Below are positions 33,170-42,133 of a stretch of DNA of 64,000 nt, piece after piece. The notes under the pieces were generated by a model. It saw only the letters and a list, made by a program, of their open reading frames with translations, ran no database searches and was not told where the DNA came from. A program made the position numbers and the translations under genes. Location of the stretch: contig CBDHHF010000035.1 of assembly GCA_965263205.1 (NCBI GenBank), positions 62,001-126,000 on the forward strand, given 5' to 3'. This DNA comes from JBCCIM01 sp965263205. Lineage in GTDB: Bacteria > Bacteroidota > Rhodothermia > Rhodothermales > JAHQVL01. The first letter of the stretch is position 1. Each line of letters starts with the position of its first letter.

Positions 33170-36100
33170 TCATCCTGTTTTAAATGCTCCAACCATGGAG
33201 GAAAGCTGCGCTGTGTGCTCGCCTAACCGATCCACAGACGCTACGATTTCATTGACTTGCTCCTGTGACTTCTGCGTCAGGCTAGAGATTTCAGAAATAC
33301 TCTGCGTGATCTCGTTGCTTGTGTTGGTTTGATCTATGGCTGCCTGCGCAATTCTGTTCGCCATCGTTACTGCATCGCGTAACTTGCTGTCAATCTCCTG
33401 AATAGCATGAAGCGCTTCGTCGGCAAGGGAAACGCCTTTATCAGCAATTTGCCGGCAATTCCCCATAAACGAAATGGCCGCCCGCGTATCACGTTGCACG
33501 CTTTCAACCATGTCAGCGATGCCTCCGGTTGAAACGGTCGTCTGATCGGCCAGTACGCGCACTTCTTTTGCAACGACCGCAAATCCTGCCCCTTTCTCGG
33601 CGGCATGTTCAGCTTCGATCCTTGCATTGAGCGCAAGCAACTTTGTCTGGGCTGCAATTGAATCGATAAAGGAGGTGGTCTCCCCTATTTTATGGCCCGA
33701 ATGGCGAAGCCGTTCAAACAAGGCAACAGATTCATTGAGGTTGCCCGAGATTTCTTTGATGGTATCTACAGCATCCCGAATGATCAATCCGCCGGTACGC
33801 GCAGCTTCACCCGATGCCGTGCTCAGGTTTGCCGCATTGGTAGCCGTTTCGGCGTTCATCTCGATGGTTCGCGTCATTTCGGAAGCCGACGAAGCAATTC
33901 CGGCCGCCTGGCGTGCCTGTTGGCGGGCATCGTTCAAAATGGCCGAGGTACTTGAGCCAATAACATGGACCGCAGCCTGGGTTTCGCTGACCGCGGCTTC
34001 AACGCGCTCGATTAGCGATTTAACACTTCCAACGGCCTGGTTGAAGCCGGCGTAGAGCCGGTTTATTTCATAGTTCTCATGCGCAGGAAGCGCCACCGTC
34101 AGATCGCCCGCAGCAAATCGCTGGATTTGTTCGAGCATTAACTCAACGCCGGCCTGCAATTCTTGCTGATCGTTTGAGGCCTTGGCCTGGGCCTCAGCAA
34201 TATCGCGCATGGCTTGTTCAGCCTGCCGCTGCGCAGCCACGGCATCTTCTTTTGCTGTCAGTGGTTCAAATTCTGCTGTTTTTGCATTCGAGAGCAGCGA
34301 TTCTACCTGCGCTTTTGAGGCTTCTGCTTCGGCCTGCGCTGCAACGGCGTCTTCTTTTGCCGTTAGTGCCTCAGTTTTGGCACGTTGTGCATTTTCAAGC
34401 AACGACTCGACCTGCGCCCTGGATGCTTCCGCTTCGGCCTGAGCCGCTACGGCATCCTCTTTTGCAGTTAGCGCTTCAGATTCGGCACGTTGTGCGTTTT
34501 CAAGCAACGACTCGACTTGCGCTTTGGAAGCTTCCGCTTCGGCCTGCGCAGAAACTGCATCTTCTTTAGCTGCTAAAGCTTCTACTTCTGCTTTTTTTGC
34601 GTTTTCAAGCGCAGATTCAACCTGCGCTTTCGATGCTTCCGCTTCGGCCTGCGCCTCAAGTGCTTCTTTTTTGGCCACTTCGGTATCGAGTAGTGCTTTT
34701 TCTGCTTCCCGTTTTGAACGATCGGCTTCTGCAAGCGCTGCTACTGCTTCTTCTTGCGAGCGTAGTGCGTTACGCATGGCTTCCGCAGCTTCTTGTTCTG
34801 ATGCCATGGCGCGTTCCTTTTCAGCCACAGCTTCTGCTGCTGATTGCTCTGCCTGTACTTTCGCCTCTTTGGCAGCGTCAAGCGCTGCCTCTGCAGCCGC
34901 ACCCGATTTTTTAGCTTTCTCCAGTGCTAATTTTGTTTGTTCGCGCTGAAGCTCCACCTTCTCATCCGACTCACGGATACTGGTCACCATCACGTTGAAC
35001 GATTCATTCAGCTGACCAATTTCGTCTTTTGTCTTTACACGGACGTACACATTGGTATCACCCAACGCCACCTTCGTGGCAGCCTTCTTTAACTCGTCGA
35101 TCGGCTTGATAAAGGAGCGTGAAAAGCCAAAAGCGATAATCGATACAGCAATCATCACAGCCAGGCCAGACAAGAGAATATTCCGAGACAAACGGGATAT
35201 GGGTGCAAACGCCTCAGCGGTATCGATCTCTGAAAGCAAATACCACTCAACATCCTCGATGGACAACGGTCTGTATGAACTCAATACTTTTACGCCGCGA
35301 TAGTCATCAATAATGGCCGTTCCCGAAATACCTTTTTGTGCTTCCTCTACCCCTTTCGTCGCAATCGTCTGGATAAGAATTGACGTGTTTTGTTTGCGAA
35401 TTGCCTCGATGGTATGGTATGCGTAGCCGGCATTATGCAGCGTTGCCAGATAGTTGAGCGAGTCTTCGATCAAAAAACGAGACATGCTCCGCATGGTCTT
35501 GTCCCTCCCTACCATGTAGGTTTCGCCACTGGCACCCAATCCGGTATCTTCCCAATTTTCATTACTGGTAAGTACGGCATTGATTTCGTCAACAGGCATT
35601 TGAAACACCAACACCCCAACCCGCTCATCACCGTCAAAAATGGGCGACGCGATAAAAGAAGCAGGCGCGCGATACGAAGGATCGTATGCTCTGAAATCGG
35701 TAAGCTTGACGCGGTCTTTGTCGTCGCTTTCGCGAACCTCTTTAAATACTTCTGCAAAGTTGGTGTCTTTGTAGGGCCCCGTTAAAAGGCTGGTGGCATA
35801 GTCAACTTCTTTAAATACCGAATAGACGATGTGGCCCGTTTTATCATCAATCAGAAAAATATCGTAGTAGCCAAATTTCTCCAGAAAGCTCTTGATATTG
35901 GGGTGATATTTTTCGTGCAACCGGCTGTATTGCGAAGCATCGCCGGCATGATACAACTCGTGCTTTTCGCCTGTTTTGTGTGCATTATCCGAAAGGTAGA
36001 GGTACTGCCAGTGCCGCGTTTTTGCAGTCTTGGGTAAATAGGCTTCCAGATCAGGTAATTGCCCGGCATTACGTACTGTTAGCCGGCTGTAAAATTCATC

Positions 36101-36427
36101 TTCATAATATGCGTTGATGCTTCGATTCAGCTCAACCTCAGGTGCTTCGCGCAAACCTTCTGTATCATGAAATGCTGCTTTCATCGACACCATCGCCTCA
36201 ACAACCATGCGGTTCTCAGAGAGGGTGAGTACCTGGTTGCGAATGGTAGCAAAATAAGATTCTATTTGCTGGGCTTTTGACTCTTTCACAGCGGTTAGTT
36301 GAAGAAACGAACGTTCTTCGAGCAACTGTTTTCCGCTTTGATAACTCAATACACCAACAATACAAATCGTCCCCAGGCTGCACAGGAGGAATACAGCCAG
36401 GAGTTTGTAGATCAACTTGGATCTCAT
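33170..36427 (-). CDS. Methyl-accepting chemotaxis protein with long repetitive coiled coil
   Basis: A 1085-residue chemoreceptor. Order: TM1 (about 9-28), a periplasmic double-Cache-like sensor (30-415), TM2 (about 417-437), HAMP (437-490), and a very long Ala/Glu-rich coiled coil (490-755). A second HAMP-like segment (about 765-815, GDLTVALPAHENYEINRLYAGFNQAV) and the MCP signalling domain with its tip EAEHAAEKGAGFAVVAKEVRVLAD complete it. Inside the coiled coil, a 35-residue unit is repeated four times. Cytoplasmic extension between HAMP modules of this size is unusual. No che genes are adjacent, so the partner array must be elsewhere. Confidence 0.95.
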   Translation of the reverse strand: MRSKLIYKLLAVFLLCSLGTICIVGVLSYQSGKQLLEERSFLQLTAVKESKAQQIESYFATIRNQVLTLSENRMVVEAMVSMKAAFHDTEGLREAPEVELNRSINAYYEDEFYSRLTVRNAGQLPDLEAYLPKTAKTRHWQYLYLSDNAHKTGEKHELYHAGDASQYSRLHEKYHPNIKSFLEKFGYYDIFLIDDKTGHIVYSVFKEVDYATSLLTGPYKDTNFAEVFKEVRESDDKDRVKLTDFRAYDPSYRAPASFIASPIFDGDERVGVLVFQMPVDEINAVLTSNENWEDTGLGASGETYMVGRDKTMRSMSRFLIEDSLNYLATLHNAGYAYHTIEAIRKQNTSILIQTIATKGVEEAQKGISGTAIIDDYRGVKVLSSYRPLSIEDVEWYLLSEIDTAEAFAPISRLSRNILLSGLAVMIAVSIIAFGFSRSFIKPIDELKKAATKVALGDTNVYVRVKTKDEIGQLNESFNVMVTSIRESDEKVELQREQTKLALEKAKKSGAAAEAALDAAKEAKVQAEQSAAEAVAEKERAMASEQEAAEAMRNALRSQEEAVAALAEADRSKREAEKALLDTEVAKKEALEAQAEAEASKAQVESALENAKKAEVEALAAKEDAVSAQAEAEASKAQVESLLENAQRAESEALTAKEDAVAAQAEAEASRAQVESLLENAQRAKTEALTAKEDAVAAQAEAEASKAQVESLLSNAKTAEFEPLTAKEDAVAAQRQAEQAMRDIAEAQAKASNDQQELQAGVELMLEQIQRFAAGDLTVALPAHENYEINRLYAGFNQAVGSVKSLIERVEAAVSETQAAVHVIGSSTSAILNDARQQARQAAGIASSASEMTRTIEMNAETATNAANLSTASGEAARTGGLIIRDAVDTIKEISGNLNESVALFERLRHSGHKIGETTSFIDSIAAQTKLLALNARIEAEHAAEKGAGFAVVAKEVRVLADQTTVSTGGIADMVESVQRDTRAAISFMGNCRQIADKGVSLADEALHAIQEIDSKLRDAVTMANRIAQAAIDQTNTSNEITQSISEISSLTQKSQEQVNEIVASVDRLGEHTAQLSSMVGAFKTG
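34229..34648 (-). repeat. Four tandem 105-bp repeats inside the chemoreceptor
   Basis: Residues 594-733 are four units of 35 residues (five heptads each), starting AEAEASKAQVES and ending AKEDAVxAQ. Adjacent units differ at only 4 to 7 positions, showing recent unit duplication; the fourth is the most diverged. Confidence 0.9.
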
Positions 36428-36684
36428 GAAATACCTGGAGGGTCCGGGTGGTACGGTGGGGTAGTTCGCGTCGCATGCCGGCTGGAGGGGAGTGGGGTTG
36501 CGGGGTTGCCGTCAATTACATGCTGAACCACGTTATGTGATGTGTGTATCGGCCCGGTTAGTCGTTAATTTAGCGGGATTCCTACGAAGCAGGAAGTGGG
36601 CGGGTGAGCGCGATTTATTCTCTAACAAGTAATCTAGAAATGCAAGGTGTGCCGCTTCACTCCAGACAGCTTCTGCTCCCTGCA

Positions 36685-37050
36685 TCAATTGCGCACCACC
36701 AGGGCGTGCTGAATCGCTGTAGGTACGCGTTCTCCGTCCCTTATATCGGCATGCCACCAATACACAAGGATTTCCTTTTCGCCTTCTGTCAATGGCAATG
36801 CTTCAAAAGGATACGTCCGAGATGAGTGGCCGGCTATTTCATTTTCTGCGCTGAAGCTGGGACCCCAATCAATCAAGGTGTCCGTATTTCGGCCAACGGC
36901 AAAGATGTATACCGCCCTTTCAAATCCGTTGTGAAGGGTTAGGCCTTCGCGAGTCAAGTCAACAGTAAAGGTGTCGGTGCCTGGCGTTTCATTGCTGTCG
37001 CAACTCATCATACATCCGACCAGACAAATCAATAAAAATATGCGTTCCAT
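36685..37050 (-). CDS. Small hypothetical lipoprotein
   Basis: A 121-residue lipoprotein: signal peptide MERIFLLICLVGCMMSC with the lipobox Cys at 17, followed by a beta-rich domain (FTVDLTREGLTLHNGFERAVYIFAVGRNTDTLIDWGPSF). I do not recognise the family. The upstream frame to 37086 lacks signal character, so I start at 37050. Confidence 0.7.
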   Translation of the reverse strand: MERIFLLICLVGCMMSCDSNETPGTDTFTVDLTREGLTLHNGFERAVYIFAVGRNTDTLIDWGPSFSAENEIAGHSSRTYPFEALPLTEGEKEILVYWWHADIRDGERVPTAIQHALVVRN

Positions 37051-37150
37051 AACCGGCTGTGTTTTCACGTTAGACAACACCAGCAAGCCGGTTATTCCTC
37101 TTTTTGATAATCCACGTTGCGGACAACAAAACGCAAACGTTAAAATCGCC

Positions 37151-37435
37151 CTACCCCTTTATTTCATACACTCGTGTACTTAGCACATAAGGACATTGCT
37201 TTGCAATTTCAGTGGCCGCATCCAGGTCTTCCGCTTCGATCATGGTGTAGCCGGTCATGGAGTCTTTGCCAAATGGCAAGTCGGTGATACCTGCGTCAGA
37301 AATCTCCTTGCCACCGGGCAGGTGCCCGCGTTCAATTTGGCAGTCTGCGATCGATGCAAACCAGCTGTTCCAGCCGGCCATATCTTCCGGGGTTGGCATT
37401 TCAAAACCGAAATGCAGGATGAGGAATTTTTTCAT
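37151..37435 (-). CDS. YCII-related domain protein
   Basis: A 94-residue YCII/DGPF-type protein: MKKFLILHFGFEMPTPEDMAGWNSWFASI, then HLPGGKEI and the closing GYTMIEAEDLDAATEIAKQCPYV. The family has a ferredoxin-like fold with a putative active His/Asp; some members are fused to sigma factors, but the biochemical role is unclear. Its start overlaps the stop of the upstream membrane protein gene (ATGA). Confidence 0.9.
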   Translation of the reverse strand: MKKFLILHFGFEMPTPEDMAGWNSWFASIADCQIERGHLPGGKEISDAGITDLPFGKDSMTGYTMIEAEDLDAATEIAKQCPYVLSTRVYEIKG

Positions 37436-37863
37436 GTCGTCGTATTTCTATTGGATGCAGTGGGTTGCAAACGTACAAGCATCAACGAACTAATAAACAG
37501 CCCTATGACTGAAAAAAGTACGTCGTATGGATCGTATACGTTGTGCCCGCCGAGATTATGGATTTTAAACTCTTGCAGAATAACATAGATTGCAACCAGT
37601 ACGATGGCTGCTCTGTAGATTTTCGATTCAGAAAAGCGGCGTTCAGGTAGAAGCAAGCGGGCATTTGCAATCAACAGGAGGGTAACAACAGTTACGGTCC
37701 CTACAATGGCTTCAAACAGGTTTGGCAGCGAAAGCACCACTACATCCAGCCATACCGGCGCATCACGCGACAACACTGCTGGCCGCAACACCATCTTGCC
37801 AAGTACAAACAAGACGATGACCAGGATTTGGATACGGATGAGGGTTCGTATACTGTCGGACAT
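37432..37863 (-). CDS. Hypothetical four-span membrane protein
   Basis: About 143 residues with four hydrophobic segments (ILVIVLFVLGKMVL, EAIVGTVTVVTLLLIANARLL, YRAAIVLVAIYVILQEF and VLFSVIGLFISSLMLV). The loop KIHNLGGHNVYDPYDVLFSVIG resembles small membrane proteins seen in Bacteroidota with the same 'NxxDPxDxLxxxIG' ending. The ATG at 37863 follows an in-frame TTG at 37905 that I consider less likely. It is coupled to the YCII gene by a 4-bp overlap. Confidence 0.7.
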   Translation of the reverse strand: MSDSIRTLIRIQILVIVLFVLGKMVLRPAVLSRDAPVWLDVVVLSLPNLFEAIVGTVTVVTLLLIANARLLLPERRFSESKIYRAAIVLVAIYVILQEFKIHNLGGHNVYDPYDVLFSVIGLFISSLMLVRLQPTASNRNTTT

Positions 37864-38004
37864 CAATCGAGCTCTTGATGAGTTGTCGTAGGCCACGCTA
37901 CGCAAACGCCATGGTAAAAGGCCCCAATACTTTCAAGCTGTAACTTTCAACCTGTAATATTCAAGTGCAAACACTACAATCCGACAGGATTGATAGGTTT
38001 TCAC

Positions 38005-39144
38005 TTAATACAATTCGTACTTGACGAGCCGGCCATCTAGCGAACCATTCACCAGCGGCTTTTTCCAGCTAGGGCGCAAACCAATTTTCTTAATCCATTC
38101 CCTGTTGCCAAAATAGATGTACGCCGTGGTCCCGGTACATTTTTGCTTTAGAAAATCTCCTAATGATTTATACAACGCCGCCATCATTTCCGGATCTCCC
38201 ATCCGCAGCCCGTACGGTGGATTTGCAATCAACGTGTAGCCTTCAAATCCATCCAGTTGTCTAAAATCTGACACGCCAATATCGATTTTCTTGCCTTGCG
38301 GCACCTGGGCAGCATTTTGTCTCGCCATTTCAGCAGCGTCTTCTTTGCGATCACTCCCCGCAATCAGACCAGACGGAATGTCTCGGATTCCTTCGTCTGC
38401 CTCGGTTTTGACTTTGTGCCAAATCTTGGCGTCAAAGTCTGGTAAGTTCTCGAACCCAAACCGGGTGCGCAGATAACCGGCAGGAATGCGGGCGTGGTGC
38501 ATCAGGGCTTCGATGAGCAGCGTTCCTGAACCGCAAAAAGGGTCATAGAGTTTGGTCTCGCCATCCCAGCCGGCATAGTTAATTGCAGCGGCCGCAACCG
38601 TTTCTTGCATCGGCGCGCTGTTGGTTGCCAGCCGGTATCCCCTTCTGTGCAGCGAGCCACCAGACGTATCCAGACTTATCGTTGCGTGGTTGTTGTCGAT
38701 GTGTAAATTCAACCACAGGTCAGGATGCCGGTTATCAACACTGGGGCGCACACCCGTCTCGTCCCTGAACTGATCGACAATCGCGTCTTTTAAGCGTCGC
38801 GCGGCAAATTGAGAGTGATCAATTTTGCTGTGCGACACGTTGGCAAATACAGCGAAGGTATCATCAACCGTTAAGAAATCCCGCCAGGGAATGCTTCGAG
38901 CCGTTTTGTAGAGGTACTTATCAGAATGGCAATCAAATTCTAACAGCGGTGCCAACACGCGTGTTGCTAGCCGGGCCTGGTAATTGATCCGATAGAGCGT
39001 CGCGGCATCAGCATTGAAATACACGCCACGATACACCTGGCTCATTTTTTTGGCGCCGAGCGCTGCAAGTTCATCTGCGCCAGCAGGCTCGAGTCCGCCG
39101 GCTATTTGCGCAAAATAACGCCTTGTCTGCTGATATTGATACAA
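38005..39144 (-). CDS. THUMP-domain class I RNA methyltransferase (RlmL-N/TrmN-like)
   Basis: A 379-residue SAM-dependent methyltransferase. The N-terminal half is a ferredoxin-like plus THUMP module (FAQIAGGLEPAGADELAALGA, YRGVYFNAD), and the catalytic half has the SAM motif YDPFCGSGTLLIEA, GSDRKEDAAEMA, and the N6/N2-type motif NPPYGLRMG. This layout equals the N-terminal half of E. coli RlmL, which methylates G2445 of 23S rRNA to m2G. The start is a TTG at 39144; no ATG precedes the conserved domain. Confidence 0.9.
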   Translation of the reverse strand: MYQYQQTRRYFAQIAGGLEPAGADELAALGAKKMSQVYRGVYFNADAATLYRINYQARLATRVLAPLLEFDCHSDKYLYKTARSIPWRDFLTVDDTFAVFANVSHSKIDHSQFAARRLKDAIVDQFRDETGVRPSVDNRHPDLWLNLHIDNNHATISLDTSGGSLHRRGYRLATNSAPMQETVAAAAINYAGWDGETKLYDPFCGSGTLLIEALMHHARIPAGYLRTRFGFENLPDFDAKIWHKVKTEADEGIRDIPSGLIAGSDRKEDAAEMARQNAAQVPQGKKIDIGVSDFRQLDGFEGYTLIANPPYGLRMGDPEMMAALYKSLGDFLKQKCTGTTAYIYFGNREWIKKIGLRPSWKKPLVNGSLDGRLVKYELY

Positions 39145-39342
39145 TTTGATTCTCTATTCGTGTGGCCTTGGCCCAGTGGAAAGCACTTCGGATCATAAAC
39201 GCAGCGCCCCAACTACGCAGCGATGTTCGCCGCATTCGAACGCACCAACGCGTTTCTTGTCCCGCTTTTGGGTAACACATGTTATAATCCAACTACTTTA
39301 GAAGCCAAAAGCCACACTTTTTACTCCAATACAATGGTCCCA

Positions 39343-39828
39343 TTACGCATATCGATAACGGATGTGCTCCTCTTTTTTCGGGCCCTGGATAAACCAGTCG
39401 AGTGTAAAGCCTGTCTCTTCCAGGACAAGTCTCCCGGTGTACACATCTGCATTGCACAGATGCGGGGCGGCAGATTCGAACACGGATGTCTCCACCCCCA
39501 CAAGATCAAACAAAAACACCGGATGCGCTTCCCCGAAGCGTAAATGCTCCAGTTTCACTCGCGTTGCCCCATCCAATAAGGTCCACCTGAAGGTATTACG
39601 GAAGGTTAGCGTTTCTCCCGTGACTGTTTGCCATGTCCCACGCTCCACAAAGCGAATCACCGTTCCCTCTTGCTCCACCGTAACCTGTCCCTCACCACGG
39701 CCATTCCATCCTCCATCATCAAGCTCTGATGTTGCGCGAAAATCCAGGGTAGTCACCGTACCCAAACGCTGCCACAATGCGTCAACTACATGCTCGTTAG
39801 ATGGGATTGGTGTCTTGCTCGTCATCAT
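39343..39828 (-). CDS. DUF6314 family protein
   Basis: A 161-residue protein with the pattern of DUF6314: LWQRLGTVTTLDFRA, WNGRGEGQVTVEQEG, RFVERGTWQ, FRNTFRWTLLDGATRVKLEHLRFGEAHPVFLFDLV, PHLCNADVYTGRLVLEE and a closing WFIQGPKKEEHIRYRY. The sequence suggests a lipocalin/calycin-like barrel of unknown function. Two adjacent ATGs (39828, 39825) are possible; the frame runs up to 39879. Confidence 0.8.
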   Translation of the reverse strand: MMTSKTPIPSNEHVVDALWQRLGTVTTLDFRATSELDDGGWNGRGEGQVTVEQEGTVIRFVERGTWQTVTGETLTFRNTFRWTLLDGATRVKLEHLRFGEAHPVFLFDLVGVETSVFESAAPHLCNADVYTGRLVLEETGFTLDWFIQGPKKEEHIRYRYA

Positions 39829-40047
39829 GGAATTCGTATAAGCTACCTCAACACGCATGCGCTGCGGGACAAGAAGCAATGTAAAAAGACGGCAGCTATT
39901 TTTCGAATGAAAGCAGAATTGGTCCGGTTATAGTAACGATGTATACATCTTACGACAGGCAAGACAAGGTTAAGAATGTCCAACTTCCTTATCGCTACCT
40001 GCCGTATCTTTTGTCTCCACATCCATCAACAGCTTTCACTCGAATCT

Positions 40048-40773
40048 ATGCGCAGACTGCTTTATTGCGGTATCCTGTTTTGTATAATGCTCCCCTGTTC
40101 AATGACTGTACAGGCGCAACCTGATGCCAGAACGTTTCAGAATTTTTTCCGCGACGGGTCTCACGTAGGCGGATTTTACGGAGATGCCGGCTTGAACTAT
40201 GCAGACTTTGAGGGTGCGAACGTTATCGATCTCGGCGCACAGCTAGGTTTTCGGCTTGGTCGCGCGTTTGAGCTGGGTGTTGATCTTGTGTATATCTCAG
40301 TTGATCGGGAATTTGGTGATAATCTCAACGGGATCTCAGATCTTGGCGTTACGGGGCGCTATCTCATTTCGTCAGACAATGCAACCGACATTTCTGTAGG
40401 CGGTGGACTCACACTGCCCATCGGCGATGAAGAGGTTGGACAGGGTGACGTGGATCTCAGCATCTTTGGTGCGCTCCGGCACGCCACAAAATCTACCCTT
40501 GCGATCACAGGTGTGTTTGGTATCGAGTTCCTCGAACAAGGCGATGACTACGACTATTCGCTGCGCCTTGCCGGCGGCGTTGTCTGGCAAACGGATCCCG
40601 ACTTGCAATTTCTTGCCGAACTCAACTTCCTAACAGATATGGACAGTGCATTGCTAACGTTCGGGGCTGATTATCGGCTACAGGGAGGCAACCGACTCAG
40701 GCCGGCGTTTGGGATTGGCGTTGATGATGGCTCCCCTGATATCGTACTCCTGGCACGCTTCTTTTTTCGCTAA
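40048..40773 (+). CDS. Outer-membrane beta-barrel protein
   Basis: A 241-residue exported protein: signal peptide MRRLLYCGILFCIMLPCSMTVQAQ, then regular amphipathic strands (YGDAGLNYADFEGANVIDLGAQLGF, FELGVDLVYISVD, DLGVTGRYLISS, ISVGGGLTLPIG) and the terminal LLARFFFR. The last residue is Arg after aromatic residues, slightly atypical for BAM signals. The strands suggest a barrel of 8-10. Function unknown. It is followed by an 8-bp GC-rich terminator stem. Confidence 0.8.
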   Translation: MRRLLYCGILFCIMLPCSMTVQAQPDARTFQNFFRDGSHVGGFYGDAGLNYADFEGANVIDLGAQLGFRLGRAFELGVDLVYISVDREFGDNLNGISDLGVTGRYLISSDNATDISVGGGLTLPIGDEEVGQGDVDLSIFGALRHATKSTLAITGVFGIEFLEQGDDYDYSLRLAGGVVWQTDPDLQFLAELNFLTDMDSALLTFGADYRLQGGNRLRPAFGIGVDDGSPDIVLLARFFFR

Positions 40774-40790
40774 TAGCTGAAAATAAAAAA

Positions 40791-40822
40791 GGCCGGCAGC
40801 GGTATGTATTCCGGTGCCGGCC
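40791..40822. terminator. Intrinsic terminator between convergent genes
   Basis: GGCCGGCA and TGCCGGCC form a perfect 8-bp stem, extended by GCGG/CCGG-type pairs, with A-rich sequence upstream and T residues downstream, between genes ending at 40773 and 40850. Confidence 0.75.
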
Positions 40823-40849
40823 CTGGTTTTATCTGAGTACTCACGTTAC

Positions 40850-42058
40850 TTATCCTTTCGTGGCCTTCAGCATTTTCGGGCTCACGCCGTGGATACGCAT
40901 TTCGATCAGCTTGCTCACACGCGGCGTGTAGCCGGCATCTTTTACTTCCCTGATAAACGATGTGCTCACACCATGGATACGCATTTCCACGAGCTTGTTC
41001 ACAGGAATATTTTTGTAGCCGAGATCAGCCAATTCAGATACGTATGAACTGGTGACACCGTGGATTTTCATTTCCACGAGTTTGTCCATCGACACGTTTG
41101 TGTATCCGAGCTTTTCCATGGTCTCTACAAACTGCTCCTGCACACCATGAATACGCATTTGTACGTACTTTTTGAGTGGTGCGTTGCCATAGCCGGCATC
41201 CACAAACGATTGTACATATTCCGGATTTACGCCATGGATAGCCAGTTCAACCAATTCATCCAGCGACTTTATGTTGAATCCAATTTCCTGAAAGTCGGCG
41301 ACGAAGTCTGTCGTGACACCGTGGATCCGCGCTGCCAGGAGTTCATCATACGGCAGGTCGCGAAATCCTAACGCAGCCATTTCTTCGATATAATCGACCG
41401 TTACCCCGTGGATGCGCATGGCTATAAATTGCTCGTGCGTGATGTTCTTATACCCGTACCGGCGGATATCGCGGATGTACTCCGGCGTCAACCCGTGAAT
41501 GGCAGACGCGAGCAAGTCGTCGTAACTCAAGTCGGCAAACCCCAGCTTATCGAGTTCTTTGACAAAGCGCGTGGTTACATCATGGATCGCGAGTTGTAGC
41601 AGCTTGTCTTGCCCGAGCGAGGTGTAGCCAAGCCGGCCCATGTCACGCACGTAGGTCTCGTTTATTGAGAAATCAAACATACCTGAGCCGGCATCATCCA
41701 CAAACTGCCCTTCGAAGGCAAACACACCGGCTTCGCGTGGCAACTGAAACGCCACACTCGATTTGCCATTGTGTCCTTTGGAGATGCTCAAGCCGTCGAG
41801 GTCTTTCAAGGGAATCGTGAAATTAAACCCATGCCGTTTGCGATCGGTATTCGCGCGCATGGTAATCCAGAGCGTTTCTGAAACGCCATGCCACTTGTGC
41901 TCCTGAAATTCGGCGATCCAGGTACCGGTCACATCAGCAAAGGTAGTTGTATGTGCCGGCTGTTCATCCGCTTCGTTTGAAGCAGCGCTTGCCAGGTACT
42001 GTGTTGTTGCCCCACCCATGAGCAATAGGGTAGCAAGGGCATAAAAAATCTTTTTCAT
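40850..42058 (-). CDS. Secreted HGV-repeat protein downstream of blaR1
   Basis: A 402-residue exported protein. A signal peptide (MKKIFYALATLLLMGG, cleaved near YLASA) is followed by a beta-type domain of about 100 residues (TGTWIAEFQEHKWHG ... VAFQLPREAGVFAFEGQFVDDAGSG). An array of eight full and one partial 29-residue repeats with the core 'LVEMRIHGVT..FV.EL..LGY.NI..DK' then runs to the C-terminus. The same repeat type forms the extracytoplasmic end of the BlaR1-like protein encoded just upstream on the same strand (75 bp between genes), so the two probably belong to one operon and may interact. The repeats should be helical hairpins. No enzymatic motif is visible. An upstream ATG at 42094 is in frame but leaves a worse signal peptide. 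Confidence 0.9.
   Translation of the reverse strand: MKKIFYALATLLLMGGATTQYLASAASNEADEQPAHTTTFADVTGTWIAEFQEHKWHGVSETLWITMRANTDRKRHGFNFTIPLKDLDGLSISKGHNGKSSVAFQLPREAGVFAFEGQFVDDAGSGMFDFSINETYVRDMGRLGYTSLGQDKLLQLAIHDVTTRFVKELDKLGFADLSYDDLLASAIHGLTPEYIRDIRRYGYKNITHEQFIAMRIHGVTVDYIEEMAALGFRDLPYDELLAARIHGVTTDFVADFQEIGFNIKSLDELVELAIHGVNPEYVQSFVDAGYGNAPLKKYVQMRIHGVQEQFVETMEKLGYTNVSMDKLVEMKIHGVTSSYVSELADLGYKNIPVNKLVEMRIHGVSTSFIREVKDAGYTPRVSKLIEMRIHGVSPKMLKATKG
40853..41602 (-). repeat. Array of 29-residue HGV repeats (8.6 units)
   Basis: Each unit of 87 bp encodes helix, RIHGV turn, helix, LGY turn. Units differ at many positions, unlike recent tandem copies, but the IHG and LG[YF] residues are almost invariant. 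Confidence 0.9.
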
Positions 42059-42133
42059 TGAACCAGCTAGGTTTAATCGTTGCAGATTGTACATCTTCCG
42101 ACAGGGTACACTGCAGCCTAACGTGTATGCATG

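Noticed and set aside
34229..34648. Repeats with regular spacing that might suggest a CRISPR array
   Set aside because: The 105-bp units are directly adjacent, in frame, and encode heptads of a chemoreceptor; there are no spacers.
33627..34949. Several long plus-strand frames opposite the chemoreceptor
   Set aside because: They mirror the Ala/Glu coiled-coil repeats on the other strand (Ala, Ser and Phe-rich translations) and have no start signals.
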